A stretch of DNA of 11,354 nt. Origin: Bacteroidota bacterium. Lineage in GTDB: Bacteria; Bacteroidota; Ignavibacteria; Ignavibacteriales; Ignavibacteriaceae. Positions 1-6,721 of the stretch are shown here, one piece after another. Numbering within the stretch: position 1 is the stretch's first letter; each line of letters starts with the position of its first letter. The translations under genes and the position numbers were made by a program. The DNA lies in the NCBI GenBank assembly GCA_023453665.1, contig JAEXTA010000134.1, positions 1 to 11,354 of the forward strand. Reading direction: 5' to 3'. The notes below the pieces were generated by a model. The model searched no databases and was not told the origin of the DNA. It worked only from the letters and a program-made list of their open reading frames with translations.

Positions 1-3000
1 GTTCTGTACAGATACCCTGCTGCGGAAAATCGTTCCACCGGGAATGTTGATCTGGTAGTTCGACAATAATTCAAGTCTCTTTTGTCTTTCAGAATCGAAA
101 ATGGTAAGTATTCCTTCCCCTGAAAAATCGGCCCATAACGTTGAATCAGGTCGGATAATTGTCCCTTCAATATTACTTCTGCTTAAGGCTTTGATCTGTA
201 CATTAACTGATGGATTGATTCCGTTTATAGAGTCTATTATACCTTCATATCTCGGGAACTGTAGTCTTACTGTTGGATCACCAAACAAGTGATATTTCCG
301 ATCATTATCTGAAATTCGAAATTCTTTTGTAAGTAAATTCACTTTGCCAACAGTAATTGGAAAGTTGAAAGTATCTTTTGGAGAGTTTAATAAAAATCTG
401 TAAAGCGCATACATTAGTTGAGTGTTTTCACCTGCAAAAACTACTCTTGAGGATGAAATGGCACCTATACAACCTGAATTTTCTTTTAATACCATTAATT
501 CAGTTGCACTTTGAAAGTTAGGTATATCATAATAACCAAAATCACAAGTAGCAGCCGTAAGGAAAAAGAACTTATCATTTTGAATCTGGGGTACAGTAAT
601 ATTCTTATCAAAGATAACTTCATGAGCCCACAGGTCGGGACTTCCATGACCAATGTAATTTAATATAACTGTACCTTCATTTATTGCGTCAATGATTGCT
701 TTGTTTACATCCGGTTTTCTTCTGCCTGAACTAGTTAATACATCTGGATATGCTGCTGAATAAATTTTGTTAAGGTTAAAATATTTTGGAATAATTTCAT
801 TTGAAAGAGTTTCAGACGGAGCTGTGTGCCAATTGGCTTCAGGTCCGGAGGATGTAAATCCGTCATCGGCAACCAGTGTTATAAGGTTTTTCCAACTGAG
901 TCGGTCTGAATCGGATTCATACAAAATTATTTTATCGATTACATCGCTTGCTTCAGCCGCGGTTTGTACATTTAATCTTCCTATGGCAATATCAACATTA
1001 GGATCGCTGCCGCTTATCAGGGCGAAATAATCATCAGTTGTATATGAGTGTATATGATGAAGGTTTCTGTACCAGATACTTGTATGTTGCACCTGATAAG
1101 GAAGAATAAAATTTTTATTGTTTCCTTCAATGTTCCTGTAATCATAATCACCATCACCAAGCAGAAGAACATAACCGGGACGAATCTGCCAGTTCTGATA
1201 AGCATATTTAAGAAAATTCCTTAAGCCGGTTACATCCTTCAGACCACCTGAGAATTCATTGAATATATCTTCTATATCAACAACGATTGTTGAAAACCTG
1301 TTAGTTGATACATTTTCCCTATGATGTTTTAACCTGTTTGCCTGTTCCAGAAAATTTTTATGTGTGATTATAATAAATTCTGCGCCCGGATTAATTCCGT
1401 GTAAATCTGAATTGGCGATTTCTGTCGCATTGACTGGAGTAAGAAATTTATCTTCATTTATGCCGATATATTTTTTTACATAGCTATTACTTTCCTGCCG
1501 AATGAACCGGAATTCGCTTCCGCTTAAAATCAGTGGATTTATCTTCTGAACATTTTCATAATCAGAGATATCAAAAACATAAATATTGCTGTTGGAAAAT
1601 CCTGCCAACTGATATTCAGTATTTCCGCCTGCAGTTTGTGAATAGAATATTATACTCCCGTCAACTGCGTTTAGTGTTCGCTGATAACTAATATTAAAAT
1701 AATCGAGGTGTCCTCTCGATGTAAGGGAATTTGCATTAAATGTAAATTTCAAAACGCTTCTGCTGTCAGTTAATGCTCCTGAATAAATAACTGAAGTTTC
1801 AGTTGGTACACCTGAAAGATAAGAAGGGAAAGCATCGTTAATATTATTTGTGCCGTTTATTTGAGCTGAATAAATCGGGTTCCCGCTCTCCTCAATGGTT
1901 AGCTGCTGATAAACTGTGTGATTATTAATAAATCTGAATTTATAATTAATTGGTGTTCCTTCAATTCTGCCAGTAAGTGTATTCACATAAGTTCGGCTTC
2001 TGGTTGTAGGGTTAAATTCATCACCAAAATAAAATCTGCCGCTCTGTACAAAATTAACTTTGTCTTCTTCGAGGAAAGCATAGGCGTTAGTTGAGGTCTG
2101 TATAATATCAGCTGTACCTGTAAGACTTTGCACTGTTTGGATTCTCTTGCCTGTATTACCGCCTGAAGTTATCCAGTAATAATTTTCTTTTGAATACAGA
2201 TTATGCCTGCGTTCAATCAAATGCGTTAATGTGTCGTATTCCCAGAAAGAAGTGCCTCTTCCGTAAAAAAGTATATAATCATTTGAATTGAAAGCACCAT
2301 CTTCTTCACCAAAAACTATAATAGCATTTTCAACAAGATCAGTTGGAACTGATTGAGTCATAGATTCGGGCAGCATTTTACCGCCATTATTATATATCTT
2401 AATTGTCCTCGGGTCAACCGTCGCCGCATCAATACCATAACCTTGCAGCATAGCATAAGTAATTTTGTAAATGCCTTCCGAAGGTGCTTCAAAGCAGAAC
2501 CATCTGCCTGTTGCAAGAACACTGCTGGTAGTTATTTTTTCTGTCCTTAACGAACCATTGTTCCATCTTTTGGCTATGTTAAAATTTATTACTGCATCTT
2601 TGGTTAAATCGTCTTCAATAGCTTCTGATATATTCTGAGCAGAAGAAAAATTTATTCTGAAAACTATTTTGTTGTAAATCCTGATTGTGTTTTTTTGAGG
2701 ATCAAAATGAACTGGTCTAATCCGGACACTCTGTGTTTGCATTTCCCTGATTAAACCATATTCCCCAAATAAAATAATTTCATCCTGTGGCTGGTAACTG
2801 ATGTATGCAGAATTAATTTCAAAGTAAGGGACATTTAACTTCCCTTCTTTTTTCAGTCCAGGTATTGGAGCAATTTTCCCGCTAAATTCAGAATACTCCC
2901 GTGAAAGAACCTGGATAGTATTTCCAAATTCCTGGGGCACACCTACATTAATGATTCGTTCGGGTAAAGCAGGGAAGCCTACTTCTTCAGGATTTGGTAC

Positions 3001-3192
3001 AAACCCAAAAAGTATTTCAGGCTTTTTATAAGTCTCATTGTTTATTTCAATTGTAGCTGTCTCTAATATGATAGGAGTGTATTCAATTACTATCGAATTA
3101 AAATCCGATGAAATTATTTTTACATCTCTTTGCTGCGGGAAAGAAAGAAATGATACTAGTATTACCAATAAAAAAGAGAATCTGCTTTTCAT
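1..3192 (-). CDS. porU: Type IX secretion system sortase PorU-like, C25 (gingipain-family) cysteine peptidase, 3' end outside window
   Basis: The frame is open from the ATG at 3192 to the left edge, 1064 codons with no stop, so the C-terminus is missing. Residues 1-20 look like a signal peptide (hydrophobic FLLVILVSFLSF after K2/R4). About 580 residues of beta-rich sequence precede a Peptidase_C25 domain at roughly 600-910. Its start carries GAEFIIITHKNFL (about 603-615), then LLLGDGDYDY (about 676-685), a TDDYFALISG stretch, the catalytic His in NYIGHGSPDLW (H849) and the catalytic Cys in TAATCDFGYYD (C883). The 34-residue His-Cys spacing fits gingipains. In the known family PorU sits at the outer membrane with PorV, cuts the C-terminal sorting domain from T9SS cargo and joins the cargo to an anchor. 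The long N-terminal region and lack of a prodomain-plus-early-catalytic layout favour PorU over a secreted gingipain. No other T9SS gene is visible. The preceding gene ends 180 bases upstream, so it probably has its own promoter. Confidence 0.85.
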   Translation of the reverse strand, partial: MKSRFSFLLVILVSFLSFPQQRDVKIISSDFNSIVIEYTPIILETATIEINNETYKKPEILFGFVPNPEEVGFPALPERIINVGVPQEFGNTIQVLSREYSEFSGKIAPIPGLKKEGKLNVPYFEINSAYISYQPQDEIILFGEYGLIREMQTQSVRIRPVHFDPQKNTIRIYNKIVFRINFSSAQNISEAIEDDLTKDAVINFNIAKRWNNGSLRTEKITTSSVLATGRWFCFEAPSEGIYKITYAMLQGYGIDAATVDPRTIKIYNNGGKMLPESMTQSVPTDLVENAIIVFGEEDGAFNSNDYILFYGRGTSFWEYDTLTHLIERRHNLYSKENYYWITSGGNTGKRIQTVQSLTGTADIIQTSTNAYAFLEEDKVNFVQSGRFYFGDEFNPTTRSRTYVNTLTGRIEGTPINYKFRFINNHTVYQQLTIEESGNPIYSAQINGTNNINDAFPSYLSGVPTETSVIYSGALTDSRSVLKFTFNANSLTSRGHLDYFNISYQRTLNAVDGSIIFYSQTAGGNTEYQLAGFSNSNIYVFDISDYENVQKINPLILSGSEFRFIRQESNSYVKKYIGINEDKFLTPVNATEIANSDLHGINPGAEFIIITHKNFLEQANRLKHHRENVSTNRFSTIVVDIEDIFNEFSGGLKDVTGLRNFLKYAYQNWQIRPGYVLLLGDGDYDYRNIEGNNKNFILPYQVQHTSIWYRNLHHIHSYTTDDYFALISGSDPNVDIAIGRLNVQTAAEASDVIDKIILYESDSDRLSWKNLITLVADDGFTSSGPEANWHTAPSETLSNEIIPKYFNLNKIYSAAYPDVLTSSGRRKPDVNKAIIDAINEGTVILNYIGHGSPDLWAHEVIFDKNITVPQIQNDKFFFLTAATCDFGYYDIPNFQSATELMVLKENSGCIGAISSSRVVFAGENTQLMYALYRFLLNSPKDTFNFPITVGKVNLLTKEFRISDNDRKYHLFGDPTVRLQFPRYEGIIDSINGINPSVNVQIKALSRSNIEGTIIRPDSTLWADFSGEGILTIFDSERQKRLELLSNYQINIPGGTIFRSRVSVQN

Positions 3193-3265
3193 TTATTTAA
3201 TACTTTCCACTTTTTTTAATTTGGAAAATAATGATCTAATAACCCGACCTGAATAATTATAAAGT

Positions 3266-3277
3266 AGAAATATTTCT
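3266..3277. repeat. 12-base perfect palindrome upstream of porU
   Basis: AGAAATATTTCT reads identically on both strands and lies about 74-85 bases before the porU start, inside the likely 5' leader. It is AT-rich and could be chance or an operator half-pair. Nothing ties it to a known regulator. Confidence 0.3.
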
Positions 3278-3292
3278 CGCAGAATCTCCTAA

Positions 3293-3311
3293 AATTTAGT
3301 GCCAATTTAGT
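3293..3311 (-). repeat. Tandem 8-base direct repeat over the candidate porU promoter
   Basis: AATTTAGT occurs twice (3293-3300 and 3304-3311) separated by GCC, a period of 11 bases, close to one helical turn. On the coding strand this reads ACTAAATT-GGC-ACTAAATT. The upstream copy overlaps the candidate -7 box of porU, an arrangement that would suit a regulator binding two sites on one face of the helix. That role is inference. Confidence 0.4.
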
Positions 3312-3333
3312 CATGTTATTTCTAAATAGTCAA
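3302..3333 (-). promoter_or_regulatory. Candidate Bacteroidota-type promoter of porU
   Basis: Reading the minus strand, TTG (3333-3331) is followed after 21 bases by TAAATTGG (3309-3302). The latter matches the Bacteroides -7 box TAnnTTTG at five of its six fixed positions. The same stretch can be read as a sigma-70-like TTGACT with a weak -10. Transcription would start near 3296 and leave a leader of about 100 bases before porU. The match is modest, so this is a candidate only. Confidence 0.35.
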
Positions 3334-3372
3334 GTCATTAAATTGAATAATATCATCATTCGTACTGAGAAA

Positions 3373-3939
3373 TTATAACCCAAGTAAAGAACGATTTGTC
3401 TTCATAGCTTCAATACAAAAAATTATATGCTCCTCAAGTGGAATGTTTAGAAGTTCAGCACCTTGTATGATATCTTCCCTGTTTACCGCCCTGGCAAATG
3501 CTTTATCTTTCAGTTTTTTCAATACGGATTTAACTTCAACTTCCTCAATCGATTTTGACGGTCTTACATAAGTAACTGCAGTTATAAATCCCGCTAATTC
3601 ATCACATGCAAATAATACTTTTGCTAAATGTGAATCTCTGGGTACACCCGAATAATCTGCATGTGATAGAATCGCATTTCTGAATTCCTCACTGAATCCT
3701 TTTTGCTTCAGGATTTCATTTCCTTTAAACGGATGTTCTTCCGCTGATGGAAACATCTCATAATCAAAATCATGAAGCAATGCTGCATTTCCCCAATACT
3801 CTTTGTCTTCACCAAACTTATCTGCATAAGCACGAACACAAGTCTCCACAGCATAAGCATGTTTAAGCAGACTTTCTGACTTTGTGTATTCTGTTAGTAT
3901 GTTATGACAAAATTCTCGGTTTCTTTCAATATCATTCAT
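3373..3939 (-). CDS. HD-domain metal-dependent phosphohydrolase
   Basis: This 188-residue soluble protein shows the metal-ligand pattern of the HD superfamily: H27 in LLKHAYAVE, the paired H56-D57 in ALLHDFDYEMF, H69, H93 in AILSHADYSG and D113 in ACDELAG. It is all-helical with no signal peptide or membrane segment, so it should be cytoplasmic. Families with this length and pattern hydrolyse phosphate esters, often of nucleotides or other phosphorylated metabolites. The substrate cannot be told from sequence. It starts 15 bases after the end of the endonuclease III gene, so it is probably the last gene of that transcript. No clear hairpin terminator follows in the 180 bases before porU. The fold assignment is firm; the specific function is unknown. 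Confidence 0.85.
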   Translation of the reverse strand: MNDIERNREFCHNILTEYTKSESLLKHAYAVETCVRAYADKFGEDKEYWGNAALLHDFDYEMFPSAEEHPFKGNEILKQKGFSEEFRNAILSHADYSGVPRDSHLAKVLFACDELAGFITAVTYVRPSKSIEEVEVKSVLKKLKDKAFARAVNREDIIQGAELLNIPLEEHIIFCIEAMKTNRSLLGL

Positions 3940-3954
3940 AAGTTTTCATCCGGA

Positions 3955-4593
3955 TTAATTTTGTTTTGACGGACAATAATCAGCAATCACACATTCCGAA
4001 CATTTTGGTCTTCTTGCAATACAAATTTTTCTCCCATGTGTTGCCAGCCAATGTGATGAGTTAATCCAATCCTCAACCGGAATAATTTTTTTGAGTTCTG
4101 CTTCAATGAATTCGGGATTATCACTTTCAACGAACCTTAACAGGTTTGACAATCTCTTAACGTGAGTATCAACGGCTATGGCAGGGATTCCAAAAGCATT
4201 CCCGGCAACTACTGATGCAGTTTTTCGTCCTACACCGCTTAATTTAGTGAGTGAGTCAAAATCGGCGGGCACATTGCCGCCATGCTGATCGATGAGTTGT
4301 TTACAGCAGGCCTGTATGCTTTTTGCTTTCTGCCTGTAAAACCCAGTTGAAAATATTTCCTTCTCGAGTTTTTCCTGTGACACAATAATAAAATCTTTAG
4401 GAGTTTTATACTTTTTAAACAAAGTTTTTGTCACAATATTTACACGATCATCAGTACATTGAGCAGATAATATTGTTGCAATTAATAGCTGAAACGGATT
4501 ACTATATTCAAGTGCAGGTTTTACAGATGGGTATTCTTTTTTAAATGTACTAAAAATTTTTAAGGCTCTTTGGCTGTTATTTTGTTGTTTCAT
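3955..4593 (-). CDS. nth: Endonuclease III, DNA glycosylase/AP lyase
   Basis: This 212-residue protein has the usual length of bacterial Nth, which removes oxidised pyrimidines from DNA in base excision repair and nicks the abasic site. The helix-hairpin-helix is LSGVGRKTASVVAG (118-131), holding the catalytic lysine K124. The catalytic aspartate is D142 in AVDTHVKRL. The C-terminus holds the [4Fe-4S] ligands C191, C198, C201 and C207 in the canonical C-X6-C-X2-C-X5-C spacing. The early LLIATILSAQCTD (36-48) is the family's N-terminal signature. The start at 4593 lies inside the 3' end of the ferredoxin gene (17-base overlap in another frame), which suggests coupled translation. That start gives a normal N-terminus relative to the E. 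coli enzyme. All active-site residues are present. Confidence 0.95.
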   Translation of the reverse strand: MKQQNNSQRALKIFSTFKKEYPSVKPALEYSNPFQLLIATILSAQCTDDRVNIVTKTLFKKYKTPKDFIIVSQEKLEKEIFSTGFYRQKAKSIQACCKQLIDQHGGNVPADFDSLTKLSGVGRKTASVVAGNAFGIPAIAVDTHVKRLSNLLRFVESDNPEFIEAELKKIIPVEDWINSSHWLATHGRKICIARRPKCSECVIADYCPSKQN

Positions 4594-4921
4594 CTTTATT
4601 GTAAAGCGGTTCTTTTATTTTAAGACGTTCAACAGGAATTCCGTTTATTAAATGACTCTGGACAATTTCCTCTACATCATTTTCATTTACATTACCATAC
4701 CAGATTTGTTCAGGATAAATAAGCACCGTAACCCCATGCTCACAAGCATCCAGACAACCGGCTGTGTTTGCACGCATTTCAGAATTTAATCCAAGTTCTT
4801 TTAACCTGGATTTAAATTTTTCTTTAACTTCAGCGCTTCCTTTATCAAGACAACATCCCCTGGGATGACCATCAGGTCTTTTGTTTTCACAAATAAAAAT
4901 ATGTTTTGCAAATCTTCTCAA
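4577..4921 (-). CDS. Thioredoxin-like [2Fe-2S] ferredoxin
   Basis: This 114-residue protein matches the thioredoxin-fold [2Fe-2S] ferredoxins, known from Aquifex and Clostridium ferredoxins and from NuoE-type subunits. It begins with HIFICENKRP (C11), then GHPRGCC (C23/C24), and ends its core with TAGCLDACEHG (C56 and C60). C11, one of C23/C24, C56 and C60 would bind the cluster. The following stretch (VTVLIYPEQIWYGNV, 64-78) is the typical strand after the cluster. It should carry electrons in the cytoplasm; the partner is unknown. It is the first gene of a ferredoxin-nth-HD transcript, and its end overlaps nth by 17 bases. A dyad 53 bases upstream of its start may be an operator. The adjacent CC at 23-24 leaves the second ligand ambiguous. 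Confidence 0.88.
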   Translation of the reverse strand: MRRFAKHIFICENKRPDGHPRGCCLDKGSAEVKEKFKSRLKELGLNSEMRANTAGCLDACEHGVTVLIYPEQIWYGNVNENDVEEIVQSHLINGIPVERLKIKEPLYNKDETTK

Positions 4922-4973
4922 ATAATTATCTCTGATTTATCGGGTTAGACATTTTTGATTTTCAGGCTATAGA

Positions 4974-4990
4974 AATGATACAATATCATT
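4974..4990. promoter_or_regulatory. Operator-like dyad upstream of the ferredoxin-nth-HD genes
   Basis: AATGATA and its exact reverse complement TATCATT flank CAA, a 17-base dyad with 7-base perfect arms, 53 bases before the ferredoxin start and just past the tRNA terminator. Its position and shape suit a repressor or activator site. It resembles Fur/PerR boxes only in general character and is not a match to either consensus. Confidence 0.4.
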
Positions 4991-4995
4991 AAAAC

Positions 4996-5019
4996 AAAAA
5001 AAGGAAACTTAAATTTCCT
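4996..5019 (-). terminator. Intrinsic terminator of the tRNA transcript
   Basis: On the minus strand AGGAAA, a six-base loop (TTTAAG) and TTTCCT form a hairpin followed at once by a run of T, only five bases past the tRNA-Glu 3' end. The stem is short and AT-rich, but stem, loop and T-run are all in place and correctly oriented. Confidence 0.75.
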
Positions 5020-5024
5020 CTTTG

Positions 5025-5098
5025 TAGCGCATACGGGATTCGAACCCGTGATCTCCGCCTTGAGAGGGCGGCGTCCTAAGCCACTAGACGAATGCGCC
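5025..5098 (-). tRNA. tRNA-Glu (anticodon CTC)
   Basis: A complete cloverleaf of 74 bases can be folded. The acceptor is GGCGCAT with ATGCGCT, the D arm GTCT/GGAC, and the anticodon stem CCGCC/GGCGG with loop CTCTCAA (anticodon CTC, reading GAG). The variable loop is five bases, and the T arm is ACGGG/CCCGT with TTCGAAT. The discriminator is A and no CCA is encoded, so a CCA-adding enzyme is needed. The first acceptor pair is G-U, a small oddity. The D and anticodon arms closely follow the E. coli tRNA-Glu pattern. It lies downstream of tRNA-Gln and is followed by the terminator. Confidence 0.95.
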
Positions 5099-5113
5099 AG
5101 TATAAATTAAAAG

Positions 5114-5190
5114 ATGTAGTATGGTTGATGGATGAAGTATGAAGTTTAAAAATATTTTAAATTTTCCATCTCCCATCAACAATCTTACAT
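5114..5190. repeat. Imperfect inverted repeat between the two tRNA genes
   Basis: ATGTAGTATGGTTGATGG (5114-5131) and the reverse complement of 5173-5190 agree at 15 of 18 positions, including a perfect GTTGATGG core. The 41-base centre is itself nearly self-complementary (TTTAAAAATATTTTAAA). The left arm also contains short GATG/AAGTATG-like echoes. The element fills almost the whole gap between the tRNAs. It could be a dispersed hairpin repeat or MITE-like relic, or a processing structure of the tRNA precursor. No coding capacity is seen. Confidence 0.55.
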
Positions 5191-5197
5191 ATCTGCG

Positions 5198-5270
5198 TTG
5201 CCTCACTAGGGCTCGAACCTAGAGTCTTCAGAGCCAGAATCTGACGTGTTGCCAATTACACCATGAGGCA
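5198..5270 (-). tRNA. tRNA-Gln (anticodon CTG)
   Basis: A complete cloverleaf of 73 bases folds with all stems Watson-Crick. The acceptor is TGCCTCA/TGAGGCA, the D arm GTGT/ACAC, and the anticodon stem TCAGA/TCTGA with loop TTCTGGC (anticodon CTG, reading CAG). The variable loop is five bases and the T arm is CTAGG/CCTAG with TTCGAGC. The U1-A72 closing pair is typical of glutamine tRNAs. The discriminator is A and no CCA is encoded. It is the first of two tRNAs on the minus strand, directly behind a good Bacteroides-type promoter. Confidence 0.95.
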
Positions 5271-5275
5271 GTACT

Positions 5276-5306
5276 CAAAATTAGTTAAGCCTATTCTAAT
5301 ATCAAA
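5276..5306 (-). promoter_or_regulatory. Bacteroides-type promoter of the tRNA-Gln/tRNA-Glu transcript
   Basis: On the minus strand TTTG (5306-5303) is followed after exactly 19 bases by TAATTTTG (5283-5276). This matches the published Bacteroides primary-sigma pattern TTTG-N19-TAnnTTTG at every fixed base. The -7 box ends five bases before the first base of tRNA-Gln, which leaves almost no 5' leader. The -33 box lies in the palindrome at 5301-5314. Confidence 0.6.
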
Positions 5307-5314
5307 ATTTTGAT
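5301..5314. repeat. 14-base perfect palindrome in the divergent tRNA / beta-propeller region
   Basis: ATCAAAATTTTGAT is a perfect palindrome midway between the divergent tRNA-Gln and the plus-strand gene at 5377. It supplies TTTG on both strands. On the minus strand it forms the -33 box of the tRNA promoter. On the plus strand no well-spaced TAnnTTTG follows, so a shared promoter core is not supported. The rest of the 106-base gap shows nothing else I can name. Confidence 0.4.
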
Positions 5315-5376
5315 GCATTATTTTTAATTTCTTCATGATATATTTCAAACGTATAAAATAACTGAGATGAATTTTC

Positions 5377-6225
5377 ATGAAATTTAATAACCTATTAATC
5401 ATTTTCCTGTCGTTCTTCCCTTTGCTCAGCTTTGCCCAGGAATATTTCCATTCCGGTGAATTAGGTTCATTTAAAAATGCATCTTCATTTTATATAAACT
5501 CATCAGGTCATATTTATGTTACCGACTCAGGCACCGATGAAGTTTACAAACTTGATACTACAGGAACTGTGTTAAAATTTATCGGGGGTTTTGGATGGGA
5601 TAATGGTTCTTTCGATGATCCTGTTGATGTGTTTGCAACATCTTTAACTGTATATGTTTGTGATAAAAATAATCACCGGGTGCAAAGGTTCGATAAAGAT
5701 TTAAATTTTATTGAAATGTTATCAACTAAAGAAAAAGAAAACAGCGATGAACATTTTGGTTATCCTGTCGGTGCTGTAACATCAGGACAAGGTGATCTTT
5801 TTATTCTTGATGCCGAAAATAAACGGATACTAAAATTTGACCTGTTCGGAAATTTCATTCAGAATTTCGGCGGATTTGATTACGGAGATTACTCATTAAG
5901 TAACCCCGGCAGTATGGCTGTTTTTTCTTCAAGCAATTTATTTGTACTGGATGATAATTCACTTTTTGTTTTTGATCTGTTTGGGAATGGTATTTCAAAA
6001 ACGAAACTAAATTTTAATTTGAAGAATATACGTGTAACATTTAATGATTTAACTCTTAACAACGATAGTACAATCTATCATACATCTCTCACTTCAAATG
6101 AAATATCAATTAAAGAGTTAAAGCTTATAGATGTTAGCAGCAACAAAAAAATTATCAGCTCAATTATTTTTAACGATAAGCTGTACGTTCTTACAAAGGA
6201 TAAAATTCTGATTTTTCGTAAATGA
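5377..6225 (+). CDS. Exported NHL-repeat-type beta-propeller protein
   Basis: The 282-residue product begins with a clear signal peptide (MKFNNLLIIFLSFFPLLSFA, likely cut after A20). No lipobox cysteine or later membrane helix is seen, so it should act in the periplasm or be secreted. Propeller blades of NHL type are visible: GHIYVTDSGTDEVYKLDTTG (44-63), TVYVCDKNNHRVQRFDKDLN (91-110), DLFILDAENKRILKFDLFGN (140-159) and a worn copy NLFVLDDNSLFVFDLFGN (187-204). A last strand pair is near VLTKDKILIF at the end. NHL propellers usually bind proteins or ligands; no catalytic residues are evident. There is no T9SS sorting domain. The stop overlaps the next start (ATGA at 6222-6225), so translation is probably coupled. 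A weak purine stretch is the only ribosome-site hint. The specific role is unknown. Confidence 0.82.
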   Translation: MKFNNLLIIFLSFFPLLSFAQEYFHSGELGSFKNASSFYINSSGHIYVTDSGTDEVYKLDTTGTVLKFIGGFGWDNGSFDDPVDVFATSLTVYVCDKNNHRVQRFDKDLNFIEMLSTKEKENSDEHFGYPVGAVTSGQGDLFILDAENKRILKFDLFGNFIQNFGGFDYGDYSLSNPGSMAVFSSSNLFVLDDNSLFVFDLFGNGISKTKLNFNLKNIRVTFNDLTLNNDSTIYHTSLTSNEISIKELKLIDVSSNKKIISSIIFNDKLYVLTKDKILIFRK

Positions 6226-6719
6226 ATTTATTAGCTGGAAAAATTCACTCCGCTCACTCCCCTTTTACAAAATTGTGTTTACTAAGGATAATAATATCAA
6301 TAACAGCTTTTGCATGGTTAGCTGGAATAGTGTCACCCGCATTTACTTTTCCGGATGACCACCTGGTATTGTTTCAACCAATCGTTAAACATTCATATTC
6401 ATTGGTGTGCCATCAGGATGAAGCAAAATCTTTTTTTCTTAACGGACAGAAAATTTTCGTCTGTGCGAGATGCACAGGAATTTATTCTGCTGTGTTTTTA
6501 TCGTCTTTATTTTTAATGGCTTTTAATTTCAGGTTTAGTCTTAACAAGAAACTACTCTGGATCAGTCTCCTGATAATGGTGGTAGATGGGCTTTCCGTAA
6601 TAACAGGTTTGTACAATTACAATAAAATATCAGCAGCTATGACCGGAGCGTTTTTCGGTTCAGTCGTATTTATATATATTTCGGCTGCTATTGAAAATTC
6701 AATTATGAAAAAAAACTAA
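6222..6719 (+). CDS. DUF2085 family integral membrane protein
   Basis: The 165-residue protein carries the DUF2085 signature: YSLVCHQDEAKSFF (C63, H64, Q65) followed by FVCARCTGIYSAVF (C81, R83, C84, T85, G86, Y88). About four membrane helices are visible at roughly 19-38, 85-101, 110-128 and 137-155. The Cys/His cluster lies in the loop before the second helix and could bind a metal or take part in redox chemistry; that is inference, since the family's function is not known. A conserved-looking D122 sits in the third helix. Its ATG overlaps the stop of the beta-propeller gene by four bases, and the next gene begins two bases after its stop, so the four plus-strand genes very likely form one transcript. 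Confidence 0.87.
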   Translation: MNLLAGKIHSAHSPFTKLCLLRIIISITAFAWLAGIVSPAFTFPDDHLVLFQPIVKHSYSLVCHQDEAKSFFLNGQKIFVCARCTGIYSAVFLSSLFLMAFNFRFSLNKKLLWISLLIMVVDGLSVITGLYNYNKISAAMTGAFFGSVVFIYISAAIENSIMKKN

Positions 6720-6721
6720 CG

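Noticed and set aside
767..1030. Plus-strand frame of 87 codons inside the PorU-like gene
   Set aside because: It lies opposite the C25 catalytic domain, whose motifs are intact on the minus strand. No independent support.
3193..3372. Small gene or terminator in the gap between the HD gene and porU
   Set aside because: All frames are short and AT-rich without a credible start, and no GC-bearing hairpin with a T-run follows the HD stop.
5101..5200. CRISPR-like short repeats between the tRNA genes
   Set aside because: There are only two inverted, imperfect arms and no regularly spaced direct repeats or cas genes.
5367..5387. Tiny ATG frame (six codons plus stop) overlapping the start of the beta-propeller gene, a possible leader peptide
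   Set aside because: It is too short, has no ribosome site, runs into the coding start itself and has no attenuator-like hairpin.
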